A stretch of 28,341 bases of DNA. Source: an uncultured Lachnospiraceae bacterium. Lineage in GTDB: Bacteria > Bacillota > Clostridia > Lachnospirales > Lachnospiraceae. The stretch covers positions 1-28,341 of the forward strand of contig CAJUMC010000041.1 of NCBI GenBank assembly GCA_910587085.1, written 5' to 3'. Positions 16,394-23,812 of this stretch are shown piece after piece. Every line of letters begins with the position of its first letter. The first letter of the stretch is position 1. The position numbers were made by a program, and so were the translations under genes. A model generated the notes under the pieces. The model did no database searches and was not told the origin of the DNA. It worked only from the letters and a program-made list of their open reading frames with translations.

Positions 16394-16655
16394 AAAAGCT
16401 CCTTTTTCTGCGCTGCATTTTACTTTTCAGCGAAATATTTTCGAAAGCGTATATACCAAAAGGCATACACTCACTTCGGCCAGTTTTCACTGTTTCCGCA
16501 CCCTGTTCCGGCAGCACGCAAAACAAATGCGGTATCTTTGCAAAAGGGGCGCCCAGCACCAGCATCGGATTTTCATGCGAGGAAACACGCAGGGATTCGT
16601 TTGCTCCCATCCGTGCATTTACTCCCACCGGTGCATTTTCGCGCATCCCTCCGCA
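16394..16655 (-). other. Long untranslated gap between T-box terminator and pheS
   Basis: About 260 bases separate the T-box terminator from pheS, longer than usual. On the minus strand a 106-codon frame is open from ATG 16646 to 16326, running into pheS; its GGAGGG touches the ATG, so translation is doubtful. It includes an 18-bp tandem duplication (16603-16620 and 16621-16638). I recognise no domain in the translation. Confidence 0.4.
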
Positions 16656-16656
16656 T

Positions 16657-16690
16657 AAAAAAAACGTCCCTTCTGCAACACAGAAGGGAC
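16657..16690 (-). terminator. T-box transcription terminator
   Basis: A ten-base stem GTCCCTTCTG / CAGAAGGGAC with a five-base loop, followed on the minus strand by eight T (16664-16657). Its 5' arm overlaps the region able to join the antiterminator. Confidence 0.92.
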
Positions 16691-17071
16691 GGAGTAATCT
16701 ACTTCGCGGTACCACCCTGATTCCCGCCGGAATCCGGCGGACACTCAATCACATGCGTAACGTGCATAAACCGTCAGAGCCTACTGTCTCGGTGAAGCCG
16801 GAACCGTATTCTGAAAACCGGAAATCCAATCAGAAATTACGGCAAAACCTCACGCTGGTTCAACCCTGCTGCTCCGGTGCGAAAGTCAACTGCTGTCTGA
16901 ACACGGGAGAGCTTTCAGCCGGTGACTCCCCTTCTCTGAGTGAAAACAACAATCTGCTGCGGAAACCGCTTACACCTTCCCCGCATTTGTACTATACCCG
17001 GCACATTCCGCAGGCCAGCCTGCGTCTGCGCGCCGATCCCGCGCAGGCGCACTGCGGCGGAATTTGCTATG
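16657..17071 (-). promoter_or_regulatory. T-box riboswitch controlling pheST (tRNA-Phe)
   Basis: Leader RNA that reads the charging state of tRNA-Phe. Seen on the minus strand: stem I landmarks CAGAGAAGGGGAG and GGCTGAAAGC, a candidate specifier TTC at 16883-16881 followed by GCACCGGAGCAGC (typical downstream context), the T-box sequence GGGTGGTACCGCG (16717-16705) that pairs with the tRNA acceptor end, and a terminator (16657-16690). UUC is a Phe codon and agrees with the downstream genes. Uncharged tRNA should stabilise the antiterminator and let transcription enter pheS. The 5' end is uncertain: the good promoter at 17078-17105 gives a start near 17071 and an extra GC-rich hairpin (about 17000-17061); a second -10-like TATAGT at 16996-16991 would give a shorter leader. 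Confidence 0.92.
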
Positions 17072-17077
17072 GGAACC

Positions 17078-17105
17078 ATTTTAGCATAAAATCCAGGAAT
17101 GTCAA
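17078..17105 (-). promoter_or_regulatory. Sigma-A promoter of pheST
   Basis: Minus strand: TTGACA (17105-17100), 16 bases, TAAAAT (17083-17078). It is the best promoter match upstream of the T-box. Confidence 0.75.
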
Positions 17106-17202
17106 GACGCTTTTCACTCTGTAATCTGAGAAATTTTCATAAAAATCCGTTCGCTCCCCGCAGCATTTCCGCGCGAGCCCGTACAAACCTCAACCGGACA
17201 GA

Positions 17203-17556
17203 TCAATCCAGCTCTGCCCGGCGGAACAGCTCCAGAATCACCTTCTTATCTTCACAGGCTTTCTTAAACTGCAGAATAAAGTCCGCCAAGGCATCCCTGT
17301 CCGCAGAGCAGGCACAAAACATGTCCGCCTCCGGATCAAAGTTGATTTTCTCCTTCAGATCCGGACAGCATTCCCCCAGAAATACCTGTGCCAGGCTGCT
17401 CCAGTCATAGCCGCTGCCCTCGAACCCCTCGTCCGCGCGGGTATCAAAAACCTCCTGCATGTACTCTCCCGCATTCAGACATGCGGAAGCCCCGGAGCTG
17501 TACTCCACCCAGAAGAACGGCGCAATCTCATTTTTGAACTTTTCTGTAATCTCCAT
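17203..17556 (-). CDS. Imm51-like orphan immunity protein
   Basis: A 117-residue acidic, soluble protein. Seen: N-terminal EITEKFKNEIAPFFWVEY, then a block of conserved-looking residues including DTRADEGFEGSGYDWSSLA and INFDPEADMFCACSAD, ending in a helical segment. From memory these match the Imm51 family, immunity proteins that neutralise polymorphic toxins in contact-dependent or type VII-secreted systems; I could not search to confirm. Start ATG 17556 with AAAGGAG six bases upstream. No toxin gene adjoins it, so it may be a guard gene against neighbours' toxins. The region upstream is strikingly AT-rich and repeated (17619-17672). Confidence 0.6.
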   Translation of the reverse strand: MEITEKFKNEIAPFFWVEYSSGASACLNAGEYMQEVFDTRADEGFEGSGYDWSSLAQVFLGECCPDLKEKINFDPEADMFCACSADRDALADFILQFKKACEDKKVILELFRRAELD

Positions 17557-17618
17557 ATCATTCTCCTTTCATGCTCTGTTATTTTCCGGCGGACGGCAGC
17601 TTTTGTTCGAATTCTTCT

Positions 17619-17672
17619 GAATTTTATAAATTTTATGAAATTCAGGAATTTTGTAAATTTTATGGAATTTTC
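17619..17672. repeat. AT-rich 27-bp direct repeat
   Basis: Units 17619-17645 and 17646-17672 share the core AATTTTNTAAATTTTATG and differ at about five positions. They lie just upstream of the Imm51-like gene, in DNA far more AT-rich than its surroundings; they may hold its promoter or a protein-binding site. Confidence 0.75.
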
Positions 17673-17763
17673 CACGTATTCCACCGTTTCGCTGCATTTA
17701 TTTTACCATATTCTCAGAAGAATGAAAACTGTATTTCCGGCCCGGCTCAATCCGCATGCCGAT

Positions 17764-17803
17764 AAAAACAGCCGGCCGATTCCCTCTGCAAATCGGCCGG
17801 CTG
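17764..17803 (-). terminator. Rho-independent terminator after the hydrolase gene
   Basis: A perfect 13-base stem CAGCCGGCCGATT / AATCGGCCGGCTG with a nine-base loop and, on the minus strand, five T (17768-17764). It starts 18 bases after the hydrolase stop. Confidence 0.9.
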
Positions 17804-17821
17804 CCTGACGTTTTCCCACGG

Positions 17822-18793
17822 TCAGCTGCCCATATAGCGATCCACATACTCCTCAATCTTTTCCATCAGTTCTGCATAGAGCTTGTTGTCATTCTGCAGA
17901 CCGTGCCCGGAATGCGGAAATTCGATATATTCGTGCGGAACATGGTTTTCCTCAAGTGCACGGATCAGATGCTTTGCCGATTTAAACGGGCATACCTTAT
18001 CATATTTTCCATAAGCGCATACCGTCGGCGCCGAATTTTCATTTACCCACATAAAAGCGGAAATATCCTTTACCGCCTCATCGTATGCCGGAGTGCCGAT
18101 CATATCCGCTGTTATTTCCCTTCCCGCCATAACGCCAAACAATTCCGCAGCTGCCTCCGCGCTCTTATCCAGGCCGTAAGTCGTCCAGTCCCCGGCGTAA
18201 AAGCTTGCCGGCCCGACCATCTCAAATACCATCCTGACCGGAAGCGGTGATTCTGCTGCGTCGCGGTATGCATAGATCAGCGCCAGGCATCCGCCCGCCG
18301 AGCCGCCGGAAACCGCCATCCGGTCAAGTCTGTAACCGAGCTTTTCCGCTTCCTGCACAATGGCCGGGATGCTGCTTTTTATTTCCATTGACTGAGAATA
18401 CACGCTTGCATCCGGATGTGCTCCATCGCGCAGGGTATAGTTGACCCCCGCCGCCACATAGCCCTTCGAGCAAAGCCACTTCAGCATTTCGGCGTCGCCG
18501 CTCTTGTCTCCCGTCGTAAGGCCGCCCGCATGCAGATAGACAACCAGTCCGTAAGTTTCTCTGCCGGTTTCCGCAGGGACATAAGGATCAAATTTGTTTG
18601 CCTCTCCTTCGCCGTAAACAAGATCCGTATAAACCTTCCCGACGGAATCGTTCCAGGCCGGTGTATATTTCTTCCCCAGCGAATTGCCTTTTATTTTAAA
18701 GACCGCCGAAGCGGCAAACGCCGCAATAAAAACCCCGGTATAAAGAAAGCCCCACATAATTCTCCCCTTCTTCTTTTCTTTTTCCTTTCTCAT
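17822..18793 (-). CDS. Alpha/beta hydrolase, esterase-like, membrane-anchored
   Basis: A 323-residue hydrolase. Seen: a basic N-terminus, a membrane helix (about 14-33) that probably anchors it with the enzyme outside, an oxyanion-hole motif LHAGG (88-92), nucleophile motif GGSAGG with Ser165, acid Asp265 (GKYDKVCPF) and His297 (HSGHGL). Known: this layout fits the carboxylesterase/acetylesterase branch (BD-FAE or HSL-like), whose members remove acyl groups from sugars or small esters. Start ATG 18793 follows GGAGGG; ATG 18757 after GGGGAG is an alternative. Its start codon overlaps the stop of the 46-residue membrane peptide gene (ATGA), so the two are translationally coupled. A strong terminator follows. 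Confidence 0.85.
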   Translation of the reverse strand: MRKEKEKKKGRIMWGFLYTGVFIAAFAASAVFKIKGNSLGKKYTPAWNDSVGKVYTDLVYGEGEANKFDPYVPAETGRETYGLVVYLHAGGLTTGDKSGDAEMLKWLCSKGYVAAGVNYTLRDGAHPDASVYSQSMEIKSSIPAIVQEAEKLGYRLDRMAVSGGSAGGCLALIYAYRDAAESPLPVRMVFEMVGPASFYAGDWTTYGLDKSAEAAAELFGVMAGREITADMIGTPAYDEAVKDISAFMWVNENSAPTVCAYGKYDKVCPFKSAKHLIRALEENHVPHEYIEFPHSGHGLQNDNKLYAELMEKIEEYVDRYMGS

Positions 18794-18930
18794 AGAAAAT
18801 TCCCTCCAAACATGCTTCCGCCGAGCAGCAGGTTCATTACCGCACGCACGGCAAGCCTCCCCAAAACAACGGCGGCAAGAACAACGATTATCAGCGTAAT
18901 CATCCGCTTCTGTGTCAGTGTCATTTTCAT
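18790..18930 (-). CDS. Small membrane protein coupled to the hydrolase
   Basis: A 46-residue peptide: a basic N-terminus (MKMTLTQKR), one hydrophobic helix (ITLIIVVLAAVVLG) and a short Gly-rich tail (LLLGGSMFGGNFL). Its TGA overlaps the hydrolase ATG by four bases, a strong sign of a real coupled gene. The first ATG (18930) and the third codon ATG (18924) are both possible; AGGA at seven bases favours the latter. No family is recognised; it may help anchor or fold the hydrolase. Confidence 0.65.
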   Translation of the reverse strand: MKMTLTQKRMITLIIVVLAAVVLGRLAVRAVMNLLLGGSMFGGNFL

Positions 18931-19059
18931 TTCCTAACTTTCTCCCCGAACCGGGATCTTATACGGGAACCTCCGACGGGCCGCCTTTTCATACAGGCAA
19001 TGTCGCACGCCGTCTGCAGAACAGCCGCAGGGAAACCGCACGCATCGGTCCGCTTCCCC

Positions 19060-19088
19060 TTGACAATACGGCAGCCGCACGGTAATAT
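19060..19088 (+). promoter_or_regulatory. Sigma-A promoter of the broken TetR gene
   Basis: TTGACA (19060-19065), 17 bases, TAATAT (19083-19088). Between this and the start codon lies ATTGT-CGCT-ACAAT (19104-19117) inside a repeated TTGTAT context, a plausible operator. Confidence 0.7.
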
Positions 19089-19158
19089 CGTCGAATCATT
19101 TGTATTGTCGCTACAATTGTATCAGCAATATTTTTCAAAGTCAAGAGGAGGAAGCCAA

Positions 19159-19749
19159 ATGAAACAAACCGGGCAGAATGTATCACCGATGAGCAGCGAG
19201 GGACGCAATGCCTGTGTTATGGAGCTTCTCACGGTATGGATCATCTCACGAAAGCACTTTTGAGGCTGCCGAAAGAAAAGCCGCCGGCTGATATTTCCAT
19301 CAGCGAGCTGTGCGATAAAGCCGGAGAGCGGACGGACATCCTTTTACCGGAATTTCAAAAGCAGAGAGGATATTGTAAGAACATTTATCGGCAAATTATT
19401 TGGAGATTTCGTTAAATCAAACCTGGAATTTTACGGACTGCTCCAGCAAAGGAGGCTGACTTTTCTAATGAAAAATATAGTGATCGAAATTTTCGGTTCA
19501 AAGCCCGAACAGAACGCGGTTGAGACTTGTGCAAAGGCGTTCGCCGCCTACAGCCTGTACGGATGGATAGAGGTCTGGTTTCCGCGGGGGATGCAGGAGT
19601 CTGCCGACGAGCTGACGGAGCGCCGTATTCGCTCAAAAAGAGAAATGGTTTCCGTTTGGGTGAACTGCTTGACAAAAGTGCTCCATGGCTGGTTCCGCCC
19701 CCCCCGCGCATTATTCTCACAAGACTCAGAAAAGGAATGTTCCTTATAA
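19159..19749 (+). pseudogene. TetR/AcrR-family regulator, broken by two frameshifts
   Basis: The three frames together give a full TetR-type regulator. Frame one starts MKQTGQNVSPMSSEGRNACV at ATG 19159 (AGGAGG upstream). A diverged 17-bp duplication (ATGGAGCTTCTCACGGT then ATGGATCATCTCACGAA, about 19219-19252) shifts the frame to HLTKALLRLPKEKPPADISI and SELCDKAG; a one-base insertion near 19328 shifts it again to SFYRNFKSREDIVRTFIGKL and a C-terminal domain ending GWIEVWFPRGMQESADEL. The HTH (ISELCDKAG...RTSFYRNF) is interrupted, so no functional repressor is expected. Promoter and ribosome site look intact, so decay seems recent. The gene is divergent from the membrane peptide/hydrolase pair, which it may once have repressed. 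The last 40 codons match nothing I know. Confidence 0.85.
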
Positions 19750-19812
19750 AGATGCGCGTCAAATACTTTATTAAGATGCGTCGTCCCGGGCAGATTTTAT
19801 GCCGTCCGGCTC

Positions 19813-21540
19813 TTACAGGGCTGTCGCCAGCACCGCGATCCCTTCCTTTCCAGGCAGCCGTATCCTGGTTTTTCCGCTTGCCCCGAAATACGCCCGGGTC
19901 TTTGTCATCTCCCAGATATCAATTACTTCCACCTGATAAGACCTGTCCTCAGGCAGGTACAATGTGGTAAGCCCCGGGCAGGTTCTGCCGAAATAGCGGA
20001 GGAAAAACTGCGTCCCGTACCGGCCGGCGTATTCCGGAGACCGGAACATCCCGTCCTTTTCCGGTCCCTCGCCGAAATAATAAAGTTCTGCAAGCGGATT
20101 GTCCTTTCTCACGCCCCTCAGCATATCCGCCACGGAAAAGCCCTCCCCCGGTTCTGCAAATTCCAGCAGATTCCAGGCCTCCAGCGGCCCGTCCGCCTCC
20201 TGAAGCACCGTCTTTAAAAACGCGATGCGGGCCGGGCTTTCACCCTTTAAAATACCGCCCTTCGCCCACCACAAAACCTCATCGTCCGAAAGGAAAACCT
20301 CGCCGTGTGTACCGTAGGCACCTTGTGCATACAAGCTCCACAGACGATCCGCAAGCTCAAAGCCGGAGATATTGCCCCAATCCAGCGGAAGGTTCCCTTC
20401 GTAGGCAAGTTCGTCATAAATAACCGGCTTTTGATATTTTTCCGAAAATTCTTTTGCACGGTTCACATCCCGCAGCTGCAGACAGCAGTGTGTCACGTTT
20501 TTTCTTCCGAAATCGTAGGCGACGATGCACTGGTGATTGCTGAGCAGATGTCCGTACGGATCGTGCGCCGCAATATATTCCTCCAGCTCATACCAGTCGG
20601 ATATTCCGCGCTGAAACATCAAATCATACTCATTCGCCATGCTCCACCAGACAGAAGGAAAGGCGGCCAGGCGGCGCAGCAGATAATCGAGATAGATTCT
20701 GTTTTCCTCCATGGAAAGTTCCGCAAATCCCCACCGGTCATACGGGTGAAACAGGATCAGATCCGACTGGATTCCCATTTTGTCAAGTTCCGTGATGATC
20801 CGCTCGAAATGCTCCCAGAACTCCATACACGGACGGTTTACATCCCAGGTTCCGTCCGGTTTTCTATGAAATGCGAAAAGCTCCGGCTCATTATGATTAT
20901 AATCATAGCTTTTCGGAAAAATACAGTAGCGTACCTTGTTGAACGGCGCTTCGGACAAGGTTTTCAGCGTCCGGCGGATCAGAGCTTCCGGCTGATGCGC
21001 CAGCGCGTACACCGTAGTGCCGACCGGCGTGTAACGGGTGCCGTCCTCATACATGAAATGCCTTCCGCAGGCCCGGACCGGACCGTGCCCCGCTCCTTCC
21101 AGCGCCCGGAGCGTCCGGCTGTCCGAACCGCTGGAAACCGCCTTACGGTATTCGGCCCCGTACTGGCTTCCTCCGCTGTACTGCCTCTCCCCGCCGCAAC
21201 ACTTTTCCCTGTCATACTGCATTTCTTCGCGGCACCGATTCTCTCTGTCGGACGGCCTTCCTCCGCTGTGCGGATCTTCCCCGGCGTACCATACACCGCA
21301 GCATGCCGGTTCACAGACGGCTTCTCCTTCCGCCTCGATCTCTCCTGTCACCCTCCAGAAATATTTCCCCGCCCTCTCCGGCAGAAAACGAACCTTATAA
21401 ATGCCGTTTCCCGCATAAAAGCCCCGGACGGCCTTTTCCCAGCCGCCGCAGGAAAATACAGCATCCAGACAAACATCCGCCCAGGAGCCCTCCGGCTCCT
21501 CTCCCTGCCAGGCCAGCTCGGCCATCTCATACTGTCTCAT
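19813..21540 (-). CDS. Glycoside hydrolase-like protein (DUF5060, DUF4038/DUF5605 type)
   Basis: A 575-residue intracellular enzyme without signal peptide. Seen: N-terminal beta-sandwich of DUF5060 type (1-85), a polar low-complexity insertion rich in Gly, Arg, Ser and Tyr (about 88-150), then a TIM-barrel glycosidase (about 160-470) with candidate acid/base Glu304 (WSMANEYD) and candidate nucleophile Glu377 (KPVIYDELAYEG), and a C-terminal beta domain (about 490-575). Known: this architecture is common in gut bacteria that degrade plant glycans; some DUF4038 members act on apiose or rhamnose-type side chains. Start: ATG 21540 sits seven bases after GGGGGG; ATG 21546 is too close to it. No transporter or sugar regulator adjoins it. 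Substrate unknown. Confidence 0.82.
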   Translation of the reverse strand: MRQYEMAELAWQGEEPEGSWADVCLDAVFSCGGWEKAVRGFYAGNGIYKVRFLPERAGKYFWRVTGEIEAEGEAVCEPACCGVWYAGEDPHSGGRPSDRENRCREEMQYDREKCCGGERQYSGGSQYGAEYRKAVSSGSDSRTLRALEGAGHGPVRACGRHFMYEDGTRYTPVGTTVYALAHQPEALIRRTLKTLSEAPFNKVRYCIFPKSYDYNHNEPELFAFHRKPDGTWDVNRPCMEFWEHFERIITELDKMGIQSDLILFHPYDRWGFAELSMEENRIYLDYLLRRLAAFPSVWWSMANEYDLMFQRGISDWYELEEYIAAHDPYGHLLSNHQCIVAYDFGRKNVTHCCLQLRDVNRAKEFSEKYQKPVIYDELAYEGNLPLDWGNISGFELADRLWSLYAQGAYGTHGEVFLSDDEVLWWAKGGILKGESPARIAFLKTVLQEADGPLEAWNLLEFAEPGEGFSVADMLRGVRKDNPLAELYYFGEGPEKDGMFRSPEYAGRYGTQFFLRYFGRTCPGLTTLYLPEDRSYQVEVIDIWEMTKTRAYFGASGKTRIRLPGKEGIAVLATAL

Positions 21541-21802
21541 ATCCATTCCCCCCATTCGCAAAACATCCGCAGTATCTTCTTTTCCTGTTCCCAATTATAA
21601 ATGAAAACCGGCCGAATGAAAATACAAAGCCGCATATTTTTATGCTTTGAAATAACACGGTATCCATGCTTTGCTTCTTCCGGCTGTATCAGCCTAAAAT
21701 CTGCCGTTTCCGGAGATCCGTTCCTGAGCTGCCTTTGCCGCCTCTTCTGCTTTCTTAAAACCAGGTCACTCCCGGAGGTCAGAAAAGATATTCGAAAACC
21801 GG

Positions 21803-21852
21803 TTGACAAATCTGATCTATTGCAGTAAACTAAAACCAGGCTATTGCAATAG
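21803..21852 (+). promoter_or_regulatory. BlaI promoter with overlapping operators
   Basis: TTGACA (21803-21808), 17 bases, TAAACT (21826-21831). CTATTGCAATAG (21841-21852) is a perfect palindrome just downstream; CTATTGCAGTAA (21817-21828) is a related copy over the -10. BlaI-family repressors bind paired palindromes at such positions, so autorepression is likely. Confidence 0.75.
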
Positions 21853-21873
21853 ACCAAAGGAGGATGCTGGCAC

Positions 21874-22236
21874 ATGGAAAAAATATTTGAGAGCGAATAC
21901 CGCTTTTTATGCATTTTATGGGAAAACGAGCCGGTTGCAAGCCCAAAGCTTGTGCAGCTCTGCAGCGAACAGCTCGGCTGGAAAAAATCAACCACCTACA
22001 CGGTGATTAAAAAGCTGTCCGATAAGGGGATTGTAAAAAATGAAAACACAATTGTATCCTCTCTGGCCCGCAAAGATGAAGTGGATCGCCAGGAGAGCGA
22101 GGAGCTGCTGCAGCGCACCAGCCGCGGACACATTCCGACCTTTCTCGCAGCCTTTCTCCGGGATCGCAGGCTGTCCAGGGAGGAGGCGGACGACATTCGC
22201 CGGCTGATCGACGAAGCAGAAGAAAGGGAACCGTGA
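21874..22236 (+). CDS. BlaI/MecI-family transcriptional repressor
   Basis: A 120-residue winged-helix repressor. Seen: N-terminal winged HTH (1-72; ESEYRFLCILWENEPVASPK, STTYTVIKKLSDKGIVKN is the recognition region) and a C-terminal helical dimerisation domain (73-120). Known: BlaI/MecI repress beta-lactam resistance or other genes and are normally inactivated by the partner protease BlaR1/MecR1. Start ATG 21874 with AAAGGAGG ten bases upstream. Odd: no BlaR1-type gene follows; an AGCS symporter gene lies 181 bases downstream on the same strand. Two operator-like palindromes sit at its own promoter. Confidence 0.9.
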   Translation: MEKIFESEYRFLCILWENEPVASPKLVQLCSEQLGWKKSTTYTVIKKLSDKGIVKNENTIVSSLARKDEVDRQESEELLQRTSRGHIPTFLAAFLRDRRLSREEADDIRRLIDEAEEREP

Positions 22237-22417
22237 TTAACGGCGGCTGTTTTCCAGACTCCGGAACACGGGGATTCCCGGCCGCCGGCATATCCTCCGC
22301 AGACAGAACCCTGCTGCGATTTCAGTTCATGGTTTTTCCGCCTTTTGTACTTCCCTTCCGAAAGGATACATATACTGTACGGACATCGAATTTTCGTACC
22401 ACCGGAAGGAGAACTGC

Positions 22418-23812
22418 ATGCGGTTTCTGGAAGCCTTTCTCTCCAAAATAAACTCTCTGTTCTGGGGCGGGCCGATGCTCCTTATCCTGTGCCTGTTCCA
22501 TCTCTATTTTACCATACATACCGGCGGCGTTCAGAAGCAGCTTCTGCGCGGAATCCGCTGCTCTGTCTCCGGCGGAGATCAAAAAAAGGGCTCGGAGAAC
22601 GGAACTGCCCGAAAGAATTCACCGGGCACAGGCAGCCAAAACAACTCCTCCGCTCCGTCCCACCGGGTATCCGGGCTGATGGCGCTCACCACGACACTTG
22701 CTGCCACGCTCGGCACCGGAAATATTATCGGCGTGTCCTCCGCCATCTATCTCGGCGGTCCGGGCGCACTGTTCTGGTGTTTTCTGACGGGCCTCTTCGG
22801 CATGGCCACATCCTACGCGGAATGCTTCCTCTCCATCCTGCACCGCAGAAAAAATGCCGACGGCACCTACAGCGGCGGGCCGATGATAGTGCTGGAACAC
22901 CGGCTGCACAAAAAGGGACTTGCCTGTGTCTATGCCGGTGCGGTTATTTTCGCCGCCTGCGGCATGAACTGTTCCACACAGGCGCGGGCCTTCGCGGACG
23001 CAGCGGTCTCCTTCGGCCTGCCGCGCATCCCGGTCGGAATCGCTCTCGCACTGCTTGTCGGTGTCGTGATCGTGGGAGGAGCGGAGCGAATTCACAAATT
23101 CTGCATCCGGCTCGTCCCTGTTATGGGCGGTCTCTTTCTGTTCTGCTGTCTTCTGATTCTGGGCAAAAACCTCACCTGGCTTCCCGAGGCAGTTACGCTG
23201 ATGCTGCGCTCGGCTTTCTCCGCAAAGGCAGTCGCCGCCGGCACACTTTCCGGCGCGTTTATGAGCGCTGTCCGGTACGGTGTAACACGCGGACTGTTTA
23301 CCAACGAGGCAGGGCTCGGAACGGCAGCGATCGCCGCAGCGGACGCGGAAACGCCCGATCCGCAGACACAGGCACTGATCTCCATGACCGCCACCTTCTG
23401 GGATACCGTTGTGATCTGTGCTCTGACCGGTCTCGCCATTCTTTCAACTGCTGTTGCCGAACCGGAGAGCATGGCCGGCTTTTCCATGAACGAGCTCACA
23501 ACGGCCGCTTTCCTGCGCCTCTCCGCGGGCGGCCCTGTCCTGCTCAATCTCTGCCTTATGGCTTTTGCCTTCGCCACACTGACCGGCTGGTCCTATTTCG
23601 GCGAAAAAGCCGCTCTTTTCCTCGTGGGGGAACGCGGTATTTTCTGCTACAAAACCTGCTATATCGTTATGATTTTCCTCGGCACCATACTGTCGATGAG
23701 CCTGATCTGGCAGCTGACAGACTTTGCAAATTTATTTCTCGCGGTACCGAATCTGTACGCACTTTTCCTGCTGCGGCGCGATGTCACCTGCAGGAAGCCG
23801 GATCGCAGGTAG
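22418..23812 (+). CDS. AGCS-family alanine/glycine:cation symporter
   Basis: A 464-residue inner-membrane transporter. Seen: about ten hydrophobic segments and AGCS landmarks, including ATLGTGNIIGVSSAIYLGGPG near the N-terminus, FGMATSYAECFLS, DGTYSGGPM, and TRGLFTNEAGLGTAAIAAA. Known: the family imports alanine, glycine or glutamine with Na+ or H+. Odd: an insertion rich in Gly, Ser, Asn and Lys (about residues 48-86) in the first loop, not usual for the family. Start ATG 22418 with AAGGAG six bases upstream. The 181-base gap from blaI has a TACATATACTGTA near-palindrome (about 22364-22376) that may bind BlaI. Its last 29 bases overlap the convergent GNAT gene. Confidence 0.88.
   Translation: MRFLEAFLSKINSLFWGGPMLLILCLFHLYFTIHTGGVQKQLLRGIRCSVSGGDQKKGSENGTARKNSPGTGSQNNSSAPSHRVSGLMALTTTLAATLGTGNIIGVSSAIYLGGPGALFWCFLTGLFGMATSYAECFLSILHRRKNADGTYSGGPMIVLEHRLHKKGLACVYAGAVIFAACGMNCSTQARAFADAAVSFGLPRIPVGIALALLVGVVIVGGAERIHKFCIRLVPVMGGLFLFCCLLILGKNLTWLPEAVTLMLRSAFSAKAVAAGTLSGAFMSAVRYGVTRGLFTNEAGLGTAAIAAADAETPDPQTQALISMTATFWDTVVICALTGLAILSTAVAEPESMAGFSMNELTTAAFLRLSAGGPVLLNLCLMAFAFATLTGWSYFGEKAALFLVGERGIFCYKTCYIVMIFLGTILSMSLIWQLTDFANLFLAVPNLYALFLLRRDVTCRKPDRR

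Noticed and set aside
20305..21600. 431-codon frame antisense to the glycosidase
   Set aside because: Shadow frame; the minus strand encodes a clear glycosidase.
21537..21995. 152-codon minus-strand frame across the BlaI promoter
   Set aside because: It runs antisense through the BlaI start and promoter, and has no recognisable domain.
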